53,274 bases of DNA from contig JAFGWS010000110.1 of the NCBI GenBank assembly GCA_016937035.1, forward strand, positions 1-53,274. Reading direction: 5' to 3'. Of the stretch, positions 26,611-35,599 are shown in pieces. The translations under genes were made by a program, and so were the position numbers. The notes beneath the pieces are model-generated. The model did no database searches, was not told the origin of the DNA, and saw nothing but the letters and a program-made list of their open reading frames with translations. Source of the stretch: Pontiellaceae bacterium (GTDB taxonomy: Bacteria > Verrucomicrobiota > Kiritimatiellia > Kiritimatiellales > Pontiellaceae). Numbering within the stretch: the first letter of the stretch is position 1; the number at the start of each line of letters is the position of its first letter.

Positions 26611-27963
26611 ATGAATAAGAAAATGTATACGAGCCGTTTGTGCGCTCTGTTGGGCGTGGTTGTGGCTCAGGGTTCGGTTTGTCTGGGAGAGAATCCGATT
26701 ATTCAGACTCAGTATACGGCCGACCCCGCTCCGTTGGTCCATGACGGCGTGGTTTATCTGTACACGACGCACGATGATGACGAGGCCAAAGGCTTCACTA
26801 TGTACGACTGGATGCTCTACAGCTCCACCGATATGGTGAACTGGACCGACCATGGAACGGTGGCGGGTGTGCGCGATCCGAAAACCTTTGAATGGGCGGA
26901 TGGACGTAATGCGTGGGCGCCGCAGGTGATTGAGAAGGACGGTACGTTTTATCTCTATGGTCCGACGGTCCGCAATGGACATATGGTGATCGGGGTGGCC
27001 GTGGCGGATAATCCAATGGGGCCGTTTAAGGACGCCATTGGGAAGCCGCTGATTTATAACGCGGAGTCCAACGATGACATCGATCCAACGGTCTTTATTG
27101 ACGACGATGGCCAGGCCTATCTCTACTGGGGCCATCAGCGTATCTTTTATGTGACGCTCAACGACGACATGATTTCCTACTCCGGCGAGATTGTTGAATT
27201 TGAACGGCCGGAGCTGTTTGAAGAGGGGCCTTGGTTCTATAAGCGCAACGGGAACTATTATCTGGCCTTTGCTTCATACTGCTGCCCGGAGGGCATGGGC
27301 TATGCCATGAGCGACAGCCCGACCGGTCCGTGGAAGACGATGGGCTACATCATGAAACCGCACGCGGCCTCGTCTGGAAACCATCCTGGAATCATCGATT
27401 ATAAAGGAAAGTCGTACGTTTTCGGCTTCAATTACAACCTCAATTTTTCCGACGATCTGAAGCACCGCGAGCGCCGTTCCATCTGCGTAGAGGAGTTTGA
27501 GTATGCCGAAGACGGAAGCATTGTTGAACTGCCCTGGTGGACCCGCGAAGGAGTCCTGCAGATTGAACTGCTTAATCCGTATAAGCAGACAGAAGCCGAG
27601 ACCATCTGCTGGTCGGTTGGGCTCAAAACGGAAAAATGCAGCGAAGGCGGAATGAATGTCTGCAACATCGACAATACCGACTACATCAAGGTCAAGGGCG
27701 TTGATTTTGGTTCCGGCGCGAAAAGTTTTTCGGCGCGGGTTGCGGCTGCGACTGCGGGCGGAAAGATTGAGCTTCGGCTGGATAATCCCAAAGGTACGTT
27801 AGTGGGAACCTGCGAAGTTCCGGCGACCGGCGGCGAGCAGACGTGGGAAACCGTTTCCTGCACGGTCAGCGGTGCTGAAGGGGTACACGATCTTTACCTG
27901 CGTTTTGTCGGCGGTTCAGATGAACTGTTCCGCTTTAACTGGTGGAAGTTTGTAAAAAAGTGA
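26611..27963 (+). CDS. Secreted GH43-CBM6 glycosidase, copy 1
   Basis: Inverting GH43 five-blade propeller enzyme (arabinofuranosidase, xylosidase or endo-arabinanase type), 450 residues. A signal peptide (1-26) is followed by the catalytic domain: base Asp38 (QYTADPAPLV), pKa-modulator Asp158 (DDIDPTVFIDDDG) and acid Glu205 (FEEGPWFYKRNG). A C-terminal CBM6-type carbohydrate-binding module (about 322-450) includes GMNVCNIDNTDYIKVKGVDF and ends FNWWKFVKK. The start has gggagaag upstream. It is followed by a paralogue 41 bases downstream, so the two are probably co-transcribed. The likely substrate is the side chain or backbone of arabinoxylan; precise specificity cannot be read from sequence. 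Confidence 0.92.
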   Translation: MNKKMYTSRLCALLGVVVAQGSVCLGENPIIQTQYTADPAPLVHDGVVYLYTTHDDDEAKGFTMYDWMLYSSTDMVNWTDHGTVAGVRDPKTFEWADGRNAWAPQVIEKDGTFYLYGPTVRNGHMVIGVAVADNPMGPFKDAIGKPLIYNAESNDDIDPTVFIDDDGQAYLYWGHQRIFYVTLNDDMISYSGEIVEFERPELFEEGPWFYKRNGNYYLAFASYCCPEGMGYAMSDSPTGPWKTMGYIMKPHAASSGNHPGIIDYKGKSYVFGFNYNLNFSDDLKHRERRSICVEEFEYAEDGSIVELPWWTREGVLQIELLNPYKQTEAETICWSVGLKTEKCSEGGMNVCNIDNTDYIKVKGVDFGSGAKSFSARVAAATAGGKIELRLDNPKGTLVGTCEVPATGGEQTWETVSCTVSGAEGVHDLYLRFVGGSDELFRFNWWKFVKK

Positions 27964-28004
27964 TCATTGTTAAACTGTATTAAGTGAAACGAAGGAGTTA
28001 GACC

Positions 28005-29396
28005 ATGGAAGTAAAAAAGTCACTGGTTGCAGCATCCGCCTTATGGTCGGTTGTCTTTGCCGTGAATGGTTATGCGGAGAATCCGATCATTCAGAATTTA
28101 TACAGTGCCGACCCGGCACCATTCGTGAAGGACGGCGTTTGCTATCTTTACACCAGCCACGACGAAGACGTGACGGAACGGAACTTTTTCACGATGAAGA
28201 ACTGGCTCTGCTATTCGTCCACCGACATGGTCAACTGGACCGACCACGGCATCGTGGCCTCGCTGTATGATTTCGAATGGGCGAAGAACGGCTGGGGCGG
28301 CGGCTATGAAAACGGCGCGTGGGCACCGCAGGCGGTCGAGCGGAACGGCAAGTGGTACCTCTATTGCCCGCTGCAGGGGCGCGGCATCGGCGTGCTGGTG
28401 GCGGATCATCCGGCGGGGCCGTTCCACGATCCGATCGGAAAGGCGTTGATCCCCGGCGACCATATCGATCCGAGCGTGTTTATCGACGACGACGGGCAGG
28501 CCTATCTCTACTGGGGCAATCCCAAGTGCTGGTACGCGAAGTTGAACGAGGACATGATCTCCATCGACACGACCATCGGCGACAAGGGCCTTGTGGTGCT
28601 GGATATGTCGATTGAAGAGTTTGGAAAGCGCACCGTGGAAGACGAAAAGCGGGCAACAACCTACGAGGAAGGGCCGTGGCTCTACAAGCGCAACAACCTG
28701 TATTATCTCTTCTTTGCCGGCGGGCCGATTTCGGAGCACCTAGGCTATTCGACCAGCAAGAGTCCCGTGGGCCCCTGGAAGTACGGCAACGTCATCATGA
28801 AGCCGCAGAGCGCCTTCACCATCCATCCCGGCGTGATCGACTTCAAGGGCAAGACCTACCTCTTCTACCACGATGCCGGTTTGCCCGGCGGCGGCGGTTT
28901 CAAGCGCTCGGTGTGCGTGGACGAGCTGGTCTTCAATGCCGATGGCTCGGTCAAGGAGGTCATCGCGACCAAGGAAGGCCCGAAGCAGGTTGGTTCCCTC
29001 AATCCCTATGAAACCGTCCAGGCGGAAACGATCTTCAACAACGGCGGCGTCGAAACGGAAATCTGCTACGACGACAACGGCGGCATGAATGTCTGCGATA
29101 TCGACAACGGCGACTTTATCCAGCTCAAGGGCGTTGATTTCGGCTCCGGGGCTTCCTCGTTTGAAGCCCGCGTGGCATCGAACAAGAACGGCGGCAAGAT
29201 CGAGCTTCGCCTTGGATCAAAGGACGGGAAGCTGGTCGGCACCTGCGTCGCGCCCCGCACCCAGGGTTGGCAAAAATGGAAAACCGTTTCCTGCACGGTT
29301 GAAGGTGCAACTGGCGTGAACGACCTGTTCCTCGTGTTCGTGGGCGACAACGGAATCGACCTGATGACCTTCAACTGGTGGAAGTTTAAAAAGTAA
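28005..29396 (+). CDS. Secreted GH43-CBM6 glycosidase, copy 2
   Basis: 463-residue paralogue of the gene directly upstream, with the same architecture. The signal peptide (1-24) ends YAENPIIQ. GH43 residues are Asp36 (YSADPAPFV), Asp155 (DHIDPSVFIDDDG) and Glu222 (YEEGPWLYKRNN), followed by a C-terminal CBM6-like module (about 335-463) ending FNWWKFKK. It differs by small insertions such as WGGGYENGAWAPQ and the stretch before Glu222 (KGLVVLDMSIEEFGKRTVED). Codon use is visibly more GC-rich than copy 1. gaaggag precedes the ATG. Divergence around the active site suggests a related but distinct substrate. Confidence 0.92.
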   Translation: MEVKKSLVAASALWSVVFAVNGYAENPIIQNLYSADPAPFVKDGVCYLYTSHDEDVTERNFFTMKNWLCYSSTDMVNWTDHGIVASLYDFEWAKNGWGGGYENGAWAPQAVERNGKWYLYCPLQGRGIGVLVADHPAGPFHDPIGKALIPGDHIDPSVFIDDDGQAYLYWGNPKCWYAKLNEDMISIDTTIGDKGLVVLDMSIEEFGKRTVEDEKRATTYEEGPWLYKRNNLYYLFFAGGPISEHLGYSTSKSPVGPWKYGNVIMKPQSAFTIHPGVIDFKGKTYLFYHDAGLPGGGGFKRSVCVDELVFNADGSVKEVIATKEGPKQVGSLNPYETVQAETIFNNGGVETEICYDDNGGMNVCDIDNGDFIQLKGVDFGSGASSFEARVASNKNGGKIELRLGSKDGKLVGTCVAPRTQGWQKWKTVSCTVEGATGVNDLFLVFVGDNGIDLMTFNWWKFKK

Positions 29397-29407
29397 AAGC
29401 AATCAAC

Positions 29408-29426
29408 GCGCCGCCTCGTGCGGCGC
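29408..29426 (+). other. Intergenic GC hairpin
   Basis: A perfect 7-bp stem, gcgccgc/gcggcgc, with a 5-base loop, between the second GH43 gene and the next gene; no T run follows. It may stabilise mRNA or mark processing. Confidence 0.5.
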
Positions 29427-29447
29427 ACTGGAAGGGAGTGCCGGCAA

Positions 29448-31661
29448 ATGTTCAAGAGTATCTTTTTCGGATGGCTGCTGAGCGCTTCCGTTCTCAGCGC
29501 ACAGACTGAGTCGATGAAGTTGGGGGTTCTCGATTCCGGGGCCTCGGTTGTGTTCGTGCAGGGCGAAAACGGCGAGTGGGGCATTGCCGTCGAAGGCGGT
29601 CCCGCACCACGCATCGTCCAGTCCCAGCCGGTACGGTTGGAAATCCATGCCGCAGGAGCGGAAATCATCCCGCTCCGCTCGGGATATCGGAGCGTTGAAA
29701 AGACGCCTGAAGGAATCACGGCATCGGCCCGGGTTGACTATCAGGATGCGGTCTTCCAGGTGACGGACCATTGGCAGGTGAAGGAAAAGGTGCTCTCTCT
29801 GCGCCGGGATGTGAAGGTGGAGGGCAGCGCGCCGGGCGGCTTCCAATCATCGATTGTGCTTTCCGTTGACCCGTCGGTGGGTTGGTTCGATATCAACTGC
29901 ATGGCGCCCGGGGCGCTGTACGGCGATCCCTCGCACGACGGTGATCGCTCGCCCGGCGGAACGCTGAACCATGCAGCCCGCCGCTTCCTCATGCGGGAGG
30001 ACATTATCTCGGCCCCGCTGTTTGCGCTCTCCTTTGCCAACGGCACCTCGGTGGCAATTCTGGACCCTGCTCCGCAGGGCGATACGACCGTCGCCGAAAG
30101 CCGGCTGGCCGAAACGATCATGACCGATGCGCGCTTGAAGTTTGGTTCGCTTGGCGCATGGCAGGAGGGCGAGGGGCCGGTGGAGTTTGGTTTCCAGTAT
30201 CCCGGCTCTATGACCCAATTCGGACGCGGCCCATCCCAAGTCTGGTATCGCCGCTACCATCCAATCAAAGAGGACACGGTTCATACCTATGCGGTAAGCT
30301 TCCGATTTGGTCGCGATGAATCATTTCGTGACGTGACCCGCAACAGCTGGCGTTGGGCGTGGAATACATTGAAGCCTGCGGTCGAGCCCATCGATGTGGA
30401 GCAGATGCGCCGTGTACTGACGGACCAGCTGGCGGCCTTGGCCAATACCATCGAGGGCCGCACCGCCATGCCCTTTGTGGTGAATACCATCACCGACGAG
30501 CGCCAATGGAACTATACCATGGTCGCCATGGGTTTTGTCGGAAAAAACCTGGAATGCGCCGACCAGCTGCTGCGCGAAAGCGATCGCGACCCCTCCGAGC
30601 GCGGGATCAAAATGCGGCAGACCGGCCTTGCGATCATCGACTCGATGGTTGAGGCGCTCTCGGACGTGCCCTTGATGGGAACCGGCTACGATCTGGCCAC
30701 GGGCGGACCGTGGACGGGCGACCATCCAGAGTGGGTGGCCCCGTGGCTGCGCAATGCGACCGAAGGCATGCGCGTGGTGATGCGGACTTACCGGCGTGAA
30801 CGCGAAAAGGGTCGCCTCCATCCCGAATGGTTTGCCTGGGTGAAGACCTATGTGGACTGGCTCCTGCCGCAACAACGGGCGGATGGCTCGTTCCCGCGCT
30901 GCTGGAAACCTGGAAGCAGCGAGGTCGAGGAATCCACGGGAACAACCAGCTATTGTCCGGTCCCGCTGCTGGTCATGATGACGGAGGAGACCGGCGATCC
31001 AAGGTATCAGGAGGCGGCGATTCGTGCGGCGGAGTATGTCTGGGCCAACTGGGGAACTCGTGGATTGTTTATCGGCGGCGCCAGCGACAATCCAAACATT
31101 ACCGACAAGGAAGCCGGGATGCTGAGCCTGGAGGCCTATCTGAGCCTCTACGAGGCGACCGGATCTTCCAAATGGCTGGAACGCGCCCGCGCCGCTGCGG
31201 ACTTTGCCGAGAGTTGGCTCTGGATTTGGGATGTCCCGATGCCGGTCGATGCGGCCGACGCCGATCTGCACTGGAGCCGCGAGGTACCGATCATCGGGGT
31301 GCAGGGTATTTCGGCGCTTCATGCGGGAAGCGTGGATGAATATCTGGATTGGTCCGCCTCCTCCTATGCGAAACTCTACCTGCTTACCGACGATCCGCAT
31401 TATCTTGACGTCGCCCGCATCCTGCTGCACGCCACCAAATCGATGGTTGCGCTACCGGGCCGCCAGTATGATCTGAAAGCGATCGGGTTCCAACAGGAGG
31501 GCTGGCGCATGGGGCCGGGCGGCTCCGGGCGCGGCGTCGGCGGACACCGCTTCTGGCTGCCATGGATCACGGCAAACCACCTCTACAGCATTACCGGGCT
31601 GGAGGAGGTCGATCCGGCCTTGTTTGAACGATTATCTTCCGAAGCCGGCGCGGAAAAGTAG
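29448..31661 (+). CDS. Secreted six-hairpin-glycosidase-like protein, unassigned
   Basis: 737 residues from ATG 29448, which has gaagggag upstream and gives the signal peptide MFKSIFFGWLLSASVLSAQ. The N-terminal 300 residues look beta-rich (a sandwich domain). The C-terminal 400 residues are helical with repeated Trp/Tyr/Gly signatures (WVKTYVDWLLPQQRADGSF, AAEYVWANWGTRGLFIGGA, MLSLEAYLSLYEATGSSKW, GVGGHRFWLPWITANHLYS), as in (alpha/alpha)6 toroid glycosidases and uronyl hydrolases or lyases. Acidic residues that could be catalytic exist, but I cannot assign a CAZy family. It lies 51 bases downstream of two GH43 genes and is probably in one operon with them. Confidence 0.7.
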   Translation: MFKSIFFGWLLSASVLSAQTESMKLGVLDSGASVVFVQGENGEWGIAVEGGPAPRIVQSQPVRLEIHAAGAEIIPLRSGYRSVEKTPEGITASARVDYQDAVFQVTDHWQVKEKVLSLRRDVKVEGSAPGGFQSSIVLSVDPSVGWFDINCMAPGALYGDPSHDGDRSPGGTLNHAARRFLMREDIISAPLFALSFANGTSVAILDPAPQGDTTVAESRLAETIMTDARLKFGSLGAWQEGEGPVEFGFQYPGSMTQFGRGPSQVWYRRYHPIKEDTVHTYAVSFRFGRDESFRDVTRNSWRWAWNTLKPAVEPIDVEQMRRVLTDQLAALANTIEGRTAMPFVVNTITDERQWNYTMVAMGFVGKNLECADQLLRESDRDPSERGIKMRQTGLAIIDSMVEALSDVPLMGTGYDLATGGPWTGDHPEWVAPWLRNATEGMRVVMRTYRREREKGRLHPEWFAWVKTYVDWLLPQQRADGSFPRCWKPGSSEVEESTGTTSYCPVPLLVMMTEETGDPRYQEAAIRAAEYVWANWGTRGLFIGGASDNPNITDKEAGMLSLEAYLSLYEATGSSKWLERARAAADFAESWLWIWDVPMPVDAADADLHWSREVPIIGVQGISALHAGSVDEYLDWSASSYAKLYLLTDDPHYLDVARILLHATKSMVALPGRQYDLKAIGFQQEGWRMGPGGSGRGVGGHRFWLPWITANHLYSITGLEEVDPALFERLSSEAGAEK

Positions 31662-31759
31662 AACCTTTAACAGACGGTCCTAATTTCTGTAAAAAAAAGG
31701 CGGTTGTGTTGGAGATAAAAAGGCTCTGACCTCTCCCCGGCACCTCTTCGTCTATGCCC

Positions 31760-31788
31760 TTGACCGAAACCCTTAAACTAACTATAAA
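31760..31788 (+). promoter_or_regulatory. Strong sigma-70 promoter of the nonulosonate operon
   Basis: ttgacc at 31760-31765, a 17-base spacer, and tataaa at 31783-31788, near consensus. The start of transcription is expected around 31793-31796 (gggc), giving a leader of roughly 100 bases before the first gene (GTG 31893). Confidence 0.7.
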
Positions 31789-31792
31789 CTCT

Positions 31793-31892
31793 GGGCAAAG
31801 AACCTACAGCTCCGTTGCCGAAGCGACGGAGGAAAACCCTGTTTCACGGGGGAGCGCGTGGTTTTTGAATCGGAAATATGGAATGCGTTTAA
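31793..31892 (+). promoter_or_regulatory. Structured 5' leader of the nonulosonate operon
   Basis: The leader can form a 9-bp hairpin with a cgaa tetraloop (ctccgttgc/gcgacggag, about 31810-31831) and a 5-bp stem ccctg/cgggg (about 31837-31851) enclosed by aaaacc/ggtttt (about 31833 and 31860). An alternative pairing ggcaa/ttgcc (31795-31799 with 31814-31818) competes with the first hairpin. Position and the gggggagcgcgtgg element recall leaders used by NusG/RfaH-type antiterminators. The ttgccgaag piece weakly recalls the 3' end of GEMM (c-di-GMP) riboswitches, but the core is missing. No known class is claimed. Confidence 0.45.
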
Positions 31893-32858
31893 GTGAAGAT
31901 CGAAGAAATACCCGTCGTAATTGCGTTTGATCAGAATTATCTAGTGCCCGCATGTGTGATGCTGACATCGCTGTTTGAGAATGCGGTATCGGACACGGTT
32001 TATCGGGTATTCATCATTGCAGACGAAGAAACCCGCCGCAGCTCTGCCTCCAAGATCGACGAAACGGTTGCCCCGTATCGACGTCATGCTGTGGAATGGC
32101 TTGATCCGGCGGACCATTTTGTGGGCGCTAAGACGCGGCATCACCTCTCCCGCCCAAACTATTACCGCTTCCTCATTCCCGAGTTCTTGTCGGAATACGA
32201 CAAGGCCATCTGGCTCGATGTCGATATGATCGTGAAACGCGATCTTCGGGAACTTTTTGCGACCAATTTGGAGGGAAACTATATCGGCGCGGTTCGAATC
32301 GGTCTGCACAACGCCGGTGTGCAGCACGTGCCGTGGGATTGCTATTTTAATGCGGGGCTGCTGCTGATGAACCTTGCCCTTTGGCGCCAGGACGATGTTG
32401 CCGGTCAGGCGCGCCGTTTGATCGAGGCCAACGATTTTTCCTGTCCTACGCAGGATCCGATGAATCTGATTAGCTATGGAAAAACCGTGTTTCTTCCCGT
32501 GGAATACAACGTCTATTTGAGTCCGAAGAGCATGAAAGGTCGCCGGAAGAGGGAATATCTGCGGTTCCACCATTATGAATCGTTCGGGGAGCTGGTTGCG
32601 AAGGGTGCGATTCTCCATTTTGTGGAAAACCTCAAACCGTGGAACTATGAGGTCTATCCCGAGCGCGAGGAGTGGCTCCGGTATTTCAGGATGTCGGCGG
32701 CGAAGGAGACGGAGCTGCACTTTGTCCAGCGGCCATCCGCGCTCCGTAAACATACCGTCAAGTTGCTGAGCATGTTCATTGCAGACAAACAAAAGCGGCG
32801 GAAGTTCAGAGAAAAAATTTGGGGAAAGCAAGGGGAGTCTTTGGGGGTCGATGCATAA
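31893..32858 (+). CDS. Glycosyltransferase family 8
   Basis: 321-residue GT-A fold retaining glycosyltransferase of the LgtC/RfaI/GspA type, which adds galactose, glucose or related sugars to lipid-linked or LPS glycans. The N-terminus IPVVIAFDQNYLVPACVMLTS is typical, with the metal-binding DVD at 109-111 (IWLDVDMIVKRDL), the acceptor-side YFNAGLLLMNLALWR, and HFVENLKPWN near the C-terminus matching the family HYxGxxKPW motif. The start is GTG 31893; nearby ATGs are out of frame or run into a stop. It is the first gene of the operon, 14 bases before legB, so it probably builds the glycan that receives the nonulosonic acid. Confidence 0.88.
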   Translation: MKIEEIPVVIAFDQNYLVPACVMLTSLFENAVSDTVYRVFIIADEETRRSSASKIDETVAPYRRHAVEWLDPADHFVGAKTRHHLSRPNYYRFLIPEFLSEYDKAIWLDVDMIVKRDLRELFATNLEGNYIGAVRIGLHNAGVQHVPWDCYFNAGLLLMNLALWRQDDVAGQARRLIEANDFSCPTQDPMNLISYGKTVFLPVEYNVYLSPKSMKGRRKREYLRFHHYESFGELVAKGAILHFVENLKPWNYEVYPEREEWLRYFRMSAAKETELHFVQRPSALRKHTVKLLSMFIADKQKRRKFREKIWGKQGESLGVDA

Positions 32859-32872
32859 TTTCGGGGTAAAAG

Positions 32873-33865
32873 ATGAATTTGAGAGATAAAAGAGTTTTGG
32901 TAACTGGTGCTGATGGCTTTATTGGGTCTCATCTGACAGAAATGTTGCTGGGAATGGGGGCGGGGGTTAGAGCTCTTTCTCAATACAACTCCTTTAATTA
33001 TTGGGGGTGGCTTGAGGATATAGGTGCCCACGAAAATCTTGAAGTGGTTTGTGGAGATGTGCGCGATCCGAATTATTGCCGGGAAATTACTCGGGACATC
33101 GATGTTGTTTTCCATCTGGCAGCTCTGATTGCAATACCGTATTCGTATGTTGCACCAGACAGTTATGTGGCAACGAACGTGACAGGGACGCTCAATGTCT
33201 GTCAAGCAGCCCGGGATAACGGATGTGAACGGATCATTCATACGTCCACCAGCGAGGTGTATGGAACTGCGCAGTATGTCCCGATTGATGAAAAGCATCC
33301 GATGCAGCCTCAGTCGCCCTACAGCGCCAGCAAGATCGGCGCTGACGCCATGGCGATGAGTTTTTACAATGCGTTTAACCTGCCGGTGACCATTGCCCGT
33401 CCGTTTAATACGTACGGTCCCCGGCAATCCACCCGGGCCGTGATCCCAACCATTATCACGCAGATTGCGAACGGTATGAAACAGATCAAGCTGGGCGATA
33501 TATCGCCTACACGCGATTTTAACTATGTGCTGGATACGTGCCGCGGATTTATCGCCTTGGCCGAAAGTGAAAAAACCATCGGCGAAACGGTAAACATTGG
33601 ATCAAATTTTGAAATTTCGGTAGGGGATACGTTGAACAAGATCAAAGAAATTATGGGTAGCGATGTGCAATTCATCACCGATGAACAGCGGTTGCGACCC
33701 GGGAAATCGGAAGTATTCCGTCTGTGGTGTGATAATTCTAAAATCCGCAATCTGACCGGATTTGAGCCGGAATGCTCCATCGATGAGGGGTTGAAAGCAA
33801 CCATTGACTGGTTTGTTAATCCCGCTAATCTCTCCAAGTACAAAGCGAACATCTACAATGTTTGA
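32873..33865 (+). CDS. legB: LegB-type NAD-dependent 4,6-dehydratase
   Basis: 330-residue extended SDR of the LLPSF_EDH_00030 family, which oxidises and dehydrates nucleotide-linked GlcNAc to the 4-keto-6-deoxy sugar as the first committed step to legionaminic acid. The Rossmann motif is TGADGFIGS (11-19), followed by FHLAALIAIPYSY, STSEVYGTAQY, and the catalytic Tyr/Lys in SPYSASKIGADAM (about 148-155), then RPFNTYGPRQS. The LegB annotation fits both the sequence and the neighbours. The GDP-linked substrate is inferred from the PtmE-like gene of the cluster. The stop overlaps the next start by eight bases, implying translational coupling. Confidence 0.92.
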   Translation: MNLRDKRVLVTGADGFIGSHLTEMLLGMGAGVRALSQYNSFNYWGWLEDIGAHENLEVVCGDVRDPNYCREITRDIDVVFHLAALIAIPYSYVAPDSYVATNVTGTLNVCQAARDNGCERIIHTSTSEVYGTAQYVPIDEKHPMQPQSPYSASKIGADAMAMSFYNAFNLPVTIARPFNTYGPRQSTRAVIPTIITQIANGMKQIKLGDISPTRDFNYVLDTCRGFIALAESEKTIGETVNIGSNFEISVGDTLNKIKEIMGSDVQFITDEQRLRPGKSEVFRLWCDNSKIRNLTGFEPECSIDEGLKATIDWFVNPANLSKYKANIYNV

Positions 33866-35006
33866 AGAGGCGATTCAATTTATCCGGGAGCAGTTTCATA
33901 CAACGGACTTTATTCCGTTGCACGAACCGCGCTTTGTTGGGAAGGAAAAGGATTATTTAAACGACTGCATTGACTCCACTTTTGTCTCCAGTGTGGGTGC
34001 ATATGTAGACCGTTTTGAAGCAATGCTGGCGGAATATGTCGGCGCAAAATATGCCGTTGTGACGGTAAACGGAACGGCAGCCTTGCATGTCGCGCTAAAA
34101 CTCGCGGGGGTTCAGGCAGGGGATGAAGTGATCACCCAGCCATTAACCTTTATCGCAACCGCCAATGCCGTTTCCTATTGCGGAGCCACCCCCTGTTTTG
34201 TGGATGTCGATCGCGAAACAATGGGCTTGTCGCCGGATGCGCTGCTGGAGTTTCTTGAAACGCAAACGGATGCAGATTCAAAGCGAGGACGAAGAGTGAA
34301 TCGTCAAACCGGACGGCCCATCACCGTCTGTGTACCCATGCATACTTTCGGGCATCCCTGCCGAATGGATGAAATTATCGAGGTTTGCAACAAATTCGGC
34401 CTCCCGGTGATTGAGGATGCTGCCGAGTCGCTGGGGAGTTTTTACAAAGGGCAGCATACCGGCACGTTCGGGATGATGAGTGTATTCAGTTTCAATGGGA
34501 ATAAAACCATCACCTGCGGCGGCGGCGGAGCCATTGTGACGAATGATGCAGCACTGGCCCGCAGGGCCAAACACATTACCACCACGGCCAAAGTCCCGCA
34601 CCGATGGGAGTTTGTACATGACGAAGTCGGCTACAACTACCGCATGCCGAATCTGAATGCGGCACTGGCCTGTGCTCAGCTCGAACAGATTGATGAGTTT
34701 CTGAAAAATAAACGGGAGCTGGCCGAAGTATACAAAAAATATTTTTCAACCATTGGCGTCGAATTTTTCAGCGAACCGGAACACGCACGCTCGAATTATT
34801 GGCTGAACGCGGTGATCCTTTCTGATCGAAAAGAGCGCGACGCATTTTTGCACGCCACGAACGATGCCGGGGTGATGACGAGACCCATTTGGCGATTGAT
34901 GAACGAGCTGGAAATGTTTAAAGACTGTCCACGAGGCCCGCTGGACCATGCAGAATGGCTTGAAGAGCGGGTGGTGAATATTCCGAGCAGTGTGAGACTC
35001 AAATGA
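33858..35006 (+). CDS. legC: LegC-type PLP aminotransferase
   Basis: 382-residue DegT/DnrJ/EryC1 aminotransferase of the LLPSF_NHT family that transfers an amino group from glutamate to C4 of the LegB product. The conserved start is MFEEAIQFIREQFHTTDFIPLHEPRF, with the typical VNGTAALHVAL and QPLTFIATANAVSY segments and the PLP-binding Lys in SFNGNKTITCGGGGA (about 216). The upstream in-frame start lies inside legB and is not conserved; ATG 33858 overlaps the legB stop by eight bases. It shares ATGA with the next gene. Confidence 0.93.
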   Translation: MFEEAIQFIREQFHTTDFIPLHEPRFVGKEKDYLNDCIDSTFVSSVGAYVDRFEAMLAEYVGAKYAVVTVNGTAALHVALKLAGVQAGDEVITQPLTFIATANAVSYCGATPCFVDVDRETMGLSPDALLEFLETQTDADSKRGRRVNRQTGRPITVCVPMHTFGHPCRMDEIIEVCNKFGLPVIEDAAESLGSFYKGQHTGTFGMMSVFSFNGNKTITCGGGGAIVTNDAALARRAKHITTTAKVPHRWEFVHDEVGYNYRMPNLNAALACAQLEQIDEFLKNKRELAEVYKKYFSTIGVEFFSEPEHARSNYWLNAVILSDRKERDAFLHATNDAGVMTRPIWRLMNELEMFKDCPRGPLDHAEWLEERVVNIPSSVRLK

Positions 35007-35599
35007 ACAAACCCCAAATTTTACTGATCGGAGCGGGAGGACATTGTCGCGCCTGTATGGATGTCATTGAGCAAGAGGGGCGGTTTGAGATCGCCGGGGT
35101 GATTGATCGTCCTGATTTCGGCGATACCGCTGTGATGGGATATCCGCTGCTCGGAACGGATGATGATCTTTTGGATCTCCGGAAACACTATCGGTACGCG
35201 TTGGTTACGGTTGGACAAATCAAGACGCCGGAAGTTCGGATGCGTCTGTTCAATGCGCTTCAATCTCTCGGTTTTGAGATGCCTGTCATTTTCTCCCCGA
35301 GAGCATATATTTCAGATCATGCTGAAGTCGAAGCCGGGACGATTGTTATGCACGATGCATTGGTCAACGCGGGTGCTTGGGTTGGGGAGAATTGCATAAT
35401 TAACAGCAAGGCGCTGATTGAGCATGATGCAAAGATTGGGCCGCATTGCCACATTTCAACCGGAGCGATTATAAACGGCGGTGTAAACATCGGCACAGGC
35501 ACGTTTTTCGGCAGTAATGCGGTTAGTGTCCATGGTGTTTCAATCCCTGAAGGAAGTTTTGTTCCTGCGGGGAGTCTGGAACGGGGGCGCGATGGATAA
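35003..35599 (+). CDS. legH: LegH/NeuD-type sugar N-acetyltransferase
   Basis: 198-residue acetyltransferase of the NeuD/PglD family that acetylates the C4 amine of the nucleotide-linked sugar using acetyl-CoA. The N-terminal PglD Rossmann-like domain starts ILLIGAGGHCRACMDVI; the C-terminal left-handed beta-helix has hexapeptide repeats (IVMHDALVNAGAWVGENCII, HISTGAIINGGVNIGTG). The His of HDAK (about 142) is the likely base. Start and stop overlap the neighbours (4 and 8 bases), marking tight translational coupling. Confidence 0.9.
   Translation: MNKPQILLIGAGGHCRACMDVIEQEGRFEIAGVIDRPDFGDTAVMGYPLLGTDDDLLDLRKHYRYALVTVGQIKTPEVRMRLFNALQSLGFEMPVIFSPRAYISDHAEVEAGTIVMHDALVNAGAWVGENCIINSKALIEHDAKIGPHCHISTGAIINGGVNIGTGTFFGSNAVSVHGVSIPEGSFVPAGSLERGRDG

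Noticed and set aside
31793..31892. GEMM-I (c-di-GMP) riboswitch
   Set aside because: Only a ttgccgaag-like end and a ggcaaag start fit; the conserved gacgcaaagcc core is missing, so the class is not called.
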